Origin: Planctomycetota bacterium
GTDB lineage: Bacteria > Planctomycetota > Phycisphaerae > UBA1845 > PWPN01
Assembly: GCA_020346805.1 (NCBI GenBank)
Contig: CP070790.1
Coordinates: forward strand, 3,800,240-3,806,814
Length of the DNA stretch: 6,575 nt
Direction of reading: 5' to 3'
Made by a program: the position numbers and the translations under genes. Below, piece by piece: positions 6,248 to 6,575 of this stretch (positions are counted from its first letter, which is position 1; each line of letters starts with the position of its first letter). The notes below the pieces were generated by a model. That model worked only from the letters and a program-made list of their open reading frames with translations, was not told where the DNA came from and ran no database searches.

Positions 6248-6262
6248 TTTTAAACGTGATCT

Positions 6263-6266
6263 GGAG
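6263..6266 (+). promoter_or_regulatory. Ribosome binding site for the right-edge gene
   Basis: GGAG, seven bases before ATG 6274, following the A+T-rich leader. It supports the start of the partial gene. Confidence 0.55.
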
Positions 6267-6273
6267 TTCAAAG

Positions 6274-6575
6274 ATGGTAGTCAGTTTATTACAACGATGG
6301 TTGTCCCATTACGATCCCATTCATCGCGGCTGGACGCCGGTGGGGATCGCCAATGGGATTTGTACTACCGTCGGGTATTCGTTTCCGCGGATCAGGGGCG
6401 GCTACAATCTTCGGCGGGCCGTGGACCGGAAACCCGAGGCCTCGGATCTCATCGTCGGTGTCGCCGGCGCCGATGCCCAGACCATTCATAACTTTAGTTG
6501 GGTTACCCACCAGGCGAGTACCGACTATTATTATCGTTTGACCGCTGTCAGCGGCGGCGGCGTTGAAAACTGGAC
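6274..6575 (+). CDS. N-terminal part of a probable tail fiber/adsorption protein, cut at the right edge
   Basis: This frame is open from ATG 6274 to the end of the window, 100 codons plus two bases with no stop, so it is the start of a larger gene. Key segments are LLQRWLSHYDPIHRGWTPVG (5-24), a central GYNLRRAVDRKPEAS (43-57), and IHNFSWVTHQASTDYYYRLT (71-90) followed by AVSGGGVENW (91-100). The aromatic 'F.W......tdYyYrlt.vs..G' pattern is that of a fibronectin-III-like or related beta-sandwich domain, commonly found in phage tail fiber and tip proteins; this domain assignment is inference from pattern. The frame is preferred over the two overlapping short + frames because it alone has a Shine-Dalgarno sequence, stays open to the edge, and gives an ordinary protein composition. 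It is preceded by the structured spacer at 6175-6247. Confidence 0.7.
   Translation, partial: MVVSLLQRWLSHYDPIHRGWTPVGIANGICTTVGYSFPRIRGGYNLRRAVDRKPEASDLIVGVAGADAQTIHNFSWVTHQASTDYYYRLTAVSGGGVENW

Noticed and set aside
6175..6260. Intrinsic terminator at the wobble-paired repeat
   Set aside because: The stem is A+T-rich, the inner hairpin is followed by no clean U-tract, and a downstream gene in the same direction begins at once.
6297..6541. Two short + frames (6297-6491 and 6353-6541)
   Set aside because: Arg/Ser/Pro-rich translations without Shine-Dalgarno sequences, overlapped by the better-supported frame starting at 6274.

Overview
The window is a single-strand (+) run of eight genes that reads as the late structural module of a tailed phage or prophage. 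The order is head-tail joining, tail completion, tail hub, then adsorption or fiber proteins. There are no tRNAs, rRNAs, CRISPR repeats, transposases or reverse-strand genes that I can support. G+C is moderate (around 50% by eye). Codon use and the hub and fiber protein style remind me of prophage-like regions in Planctomycetota (Phycisphaerae-like) or related environmental bacteria, but that assignment is a weak inference.

Layout: 5-448 is a DUF1320 (Mu gp36-like) head-tail connector, whose upstream context is cut off. 489-1325 encodes a protein whose first half resembles the DUF1834/gp37 tail-completion family and whose second half looks like a separate tail ring or tube-like domain. 1338-3479 is a 713-residue protein with features of a baseplate/tail hub (gpD/gp44-like). 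3489-3974 is a small tail-tip protein with a striking histidine ladder. 4040-4864 is a fiber-like beta protein, translationally coupled (TAATG overlap) to 4864-5589, a LamG/concanavalin-like carbohydrate-binding domain protein. 5653-6165 is a small beta-rich protein with a charged C-terminal module. 6274 to the right edge is the start of another gene, open to the end of the window.

The first four genes are tightly packed with good Shine-Dalgarno sequences. From 3975 on there are longer spacers: a GC-rich hairpin (3991-4015), a spacer with a heptamer repeat (5590-5652) and a spacer with a long wobble-paired inverted repeat enclosing a perfect hairpin (6175-6247). The last two look like repeat-derived insertions between fiber genes.

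The main oddity is what is missing. In Mu-like phages the gp36 and gp37 genes are followed by sheath, tube and tape-measure genes before the hub. Here the hub follows directly, and the gp37-like protein carries an extra domain. This could be a very short or reorganised tail, or a reduced phage-derived particle.
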